Origin: Persephonella marina EX-H1
Lineage (GTDB): Bacteria; Aquificota; Aquificia; Aquificales; Hydrogenothermaceae
NCBI RefSeq assembly: GCF_000021565.1
Contig: NC_012440.1
Coordinates: 1-64,000 of the forward strand
DNA: 64,000 nt
Direction: 5' to 3'
Made by a program: the position numbers and the translations under genes. Shown here in pieces: positions 63,865-64,000 of the stretch (positions are counted from its first letter, which is position 1; every line of letters begins with the position of its first letter). The notes beneath the pieces were generated by a model. That model saw only the letters and a list, made by a program, of their open reading frames with translations. It had not been told where the DNA came from and did not search any database.

Positions 63865-63877
63865 ATTATTTGCAAAA
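63857..63877. promoter_or_regulatory. Perfect palindrome over the metF -35 (candidate operator)
   Basis: Ten-base arms TTTTGCAAAT and ATTTGCAAAA flank a single T. The right-hand limit of the promoter (the -35) lies inside the metF-proximal arm, so a bound protein would block RNA polymerase. The regulator is unknown; no gene for it is adjacent. Confidence 0.6.
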
Positions 63878-63893
63878 AGGGGAAGAGATCCCC
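63874..63893 (-). terminator. Terminator of rny
   Basis: Stem GGGGA / TCCCC with a 5-nt loop, then five T on the minus strand, directly after the rny stop codon. It abuts the metF operator. Confidence 0.6.
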
Positions 63894-64000
63894 TATTTTG
63901 CAACCTCAATAAATCTTGATTCTCTTATTGTTGTTATCTTTATCTGACCCGGGAACTCAACCTCTTTTTCTATTCTCTTTGCTATCTCCTTTGTGAGCAT
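63893..64000 (-). CDS. rny: Ribonuclease Y, C-terminal end (partial)
   Basis: Only the last 35 codons are inside the window. They read [18 protein letters not shown] followed by [13 protein letters not shown] and a stop, which is the conserved C-terminus of the membrane-anchored RNase Y (usually ...[21 protein letters not shown]-like). RNase Y starts mRNA decay. The KH and HD domains would lie to the right of the window. Confidence 0.85.
   Translation of the reverse strand: MLTKEIAKRIEKEVEFPGQIKITTIRESRFIEVAK

Noticed and set aside
1-64000. tRNA, rRNA, CRISPR arrays or prophage genes
   Set aside because: All intergenic gaps were read on both strands; none holds a cloverleaf, rRNA segment, regular direct-repeat array or phage gene.

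Overview
The window is a gene-dense, AT-rich stretch of bacterial chromosome. It has no rRNA, tRNA, CRISPR array or insertion sequence that I can recognise. Proteins are rich in Lys, Glu and Ile, and Arg is mostly coded by AGA/AGG, as in thermophiles. The [2Fe-2S] thioredoxin-like ferredoxin at 62597-62926 closely resembles the one I know from Aquifex. I infer a Gram-negative thermophile of the Aquificota, plausibly the Hydrogenothermaceae (Persephonella/Sulfurihydrogenibium type); this is not proven by the sequence alone.

Layout. 1-6.5 kb: groES, glnD and mutL on the minus strand, then a DUF5335-type gene and a UbiD-family decarboxylase. 6.5-7.0 kb: a non-coding region with 11 perfect and 4 near-perfect DnaA boxes, a helically phased minus-strand sub-array and a DnaA-trio unwinding module. 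I call this the chromosomal replication origin (oriC), and it is the most striking object in the window. 7-11.3 kb: a Wzz-type protein, a LonB-like protease, a DUF2914 protein and purN. 11.3-14.5 kb: a glycosidase-DUF547 fusion inserted between purN and purM. 14.5-20.3 kb: THEP1-type NTPase, N-carbamoylputrescine amidase (apparently a CTG start), YjbQ, a phosphoribosyltransferase, dtd, a GT20 trehalose-phosphate-synthase-like enzyme and der. 20.4-31.6 kb: murJ, a diguanylate cyclase, pyk, a Fur-family regulator with a sulfite-oxidase-fold enzyme, an M20 peptidase, a GNAT enzyme, a KamA-like radical SAM protein, guaA and an SDR. 31.7-39.4 kb: a nine-gene V/A-type ATPase operon (H-C-I-K-F-E-A-B-D order). 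39.5-47 kb: ribosomal protein S1, a Na+/Ca2+ exchanger-like protein, accA, a family 9 glycosyltransferase, a CBS protein, an M20 amidohydrolase and an AAA_14/DUF4143 ATPase. 47.3-50.2 kb: a copper-resistance operon (Met-rich protein, multicopper oxidase, CopB). 50.3-56 kb: rplU-rpmA, then the converging rod-shape operon mreB-mreC-mreD-mrdA-rodA. 56-64 kb: dapA, an oxidoreductase/aminotransferase pair for nucleotide-sugar chemistry, ribH-nusB, a phosphoesterase, yajC, a TPR-SPOR protein behind an attenuator-like leader, the ferredoxin, metF behind a palindromic operator, and the 3' end of rny.

The genes are mostly housekeeping: purine, folate, riboflavin, lysine and fatty-acid synthesis, the cell wall and translation. 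Accessory content is limited to the copper operon, the AAA_14 ATPase and the compatible-solute-like enzymes. Convergent genes often overlap by a few to 37 bp, and several terminators are shared between converging genes and contain their stop codons. Regulatory signals that can be read directly include sigma70-like promoters before groES, kamA, the fur-like gene, rplU, the TPR gene and metF.
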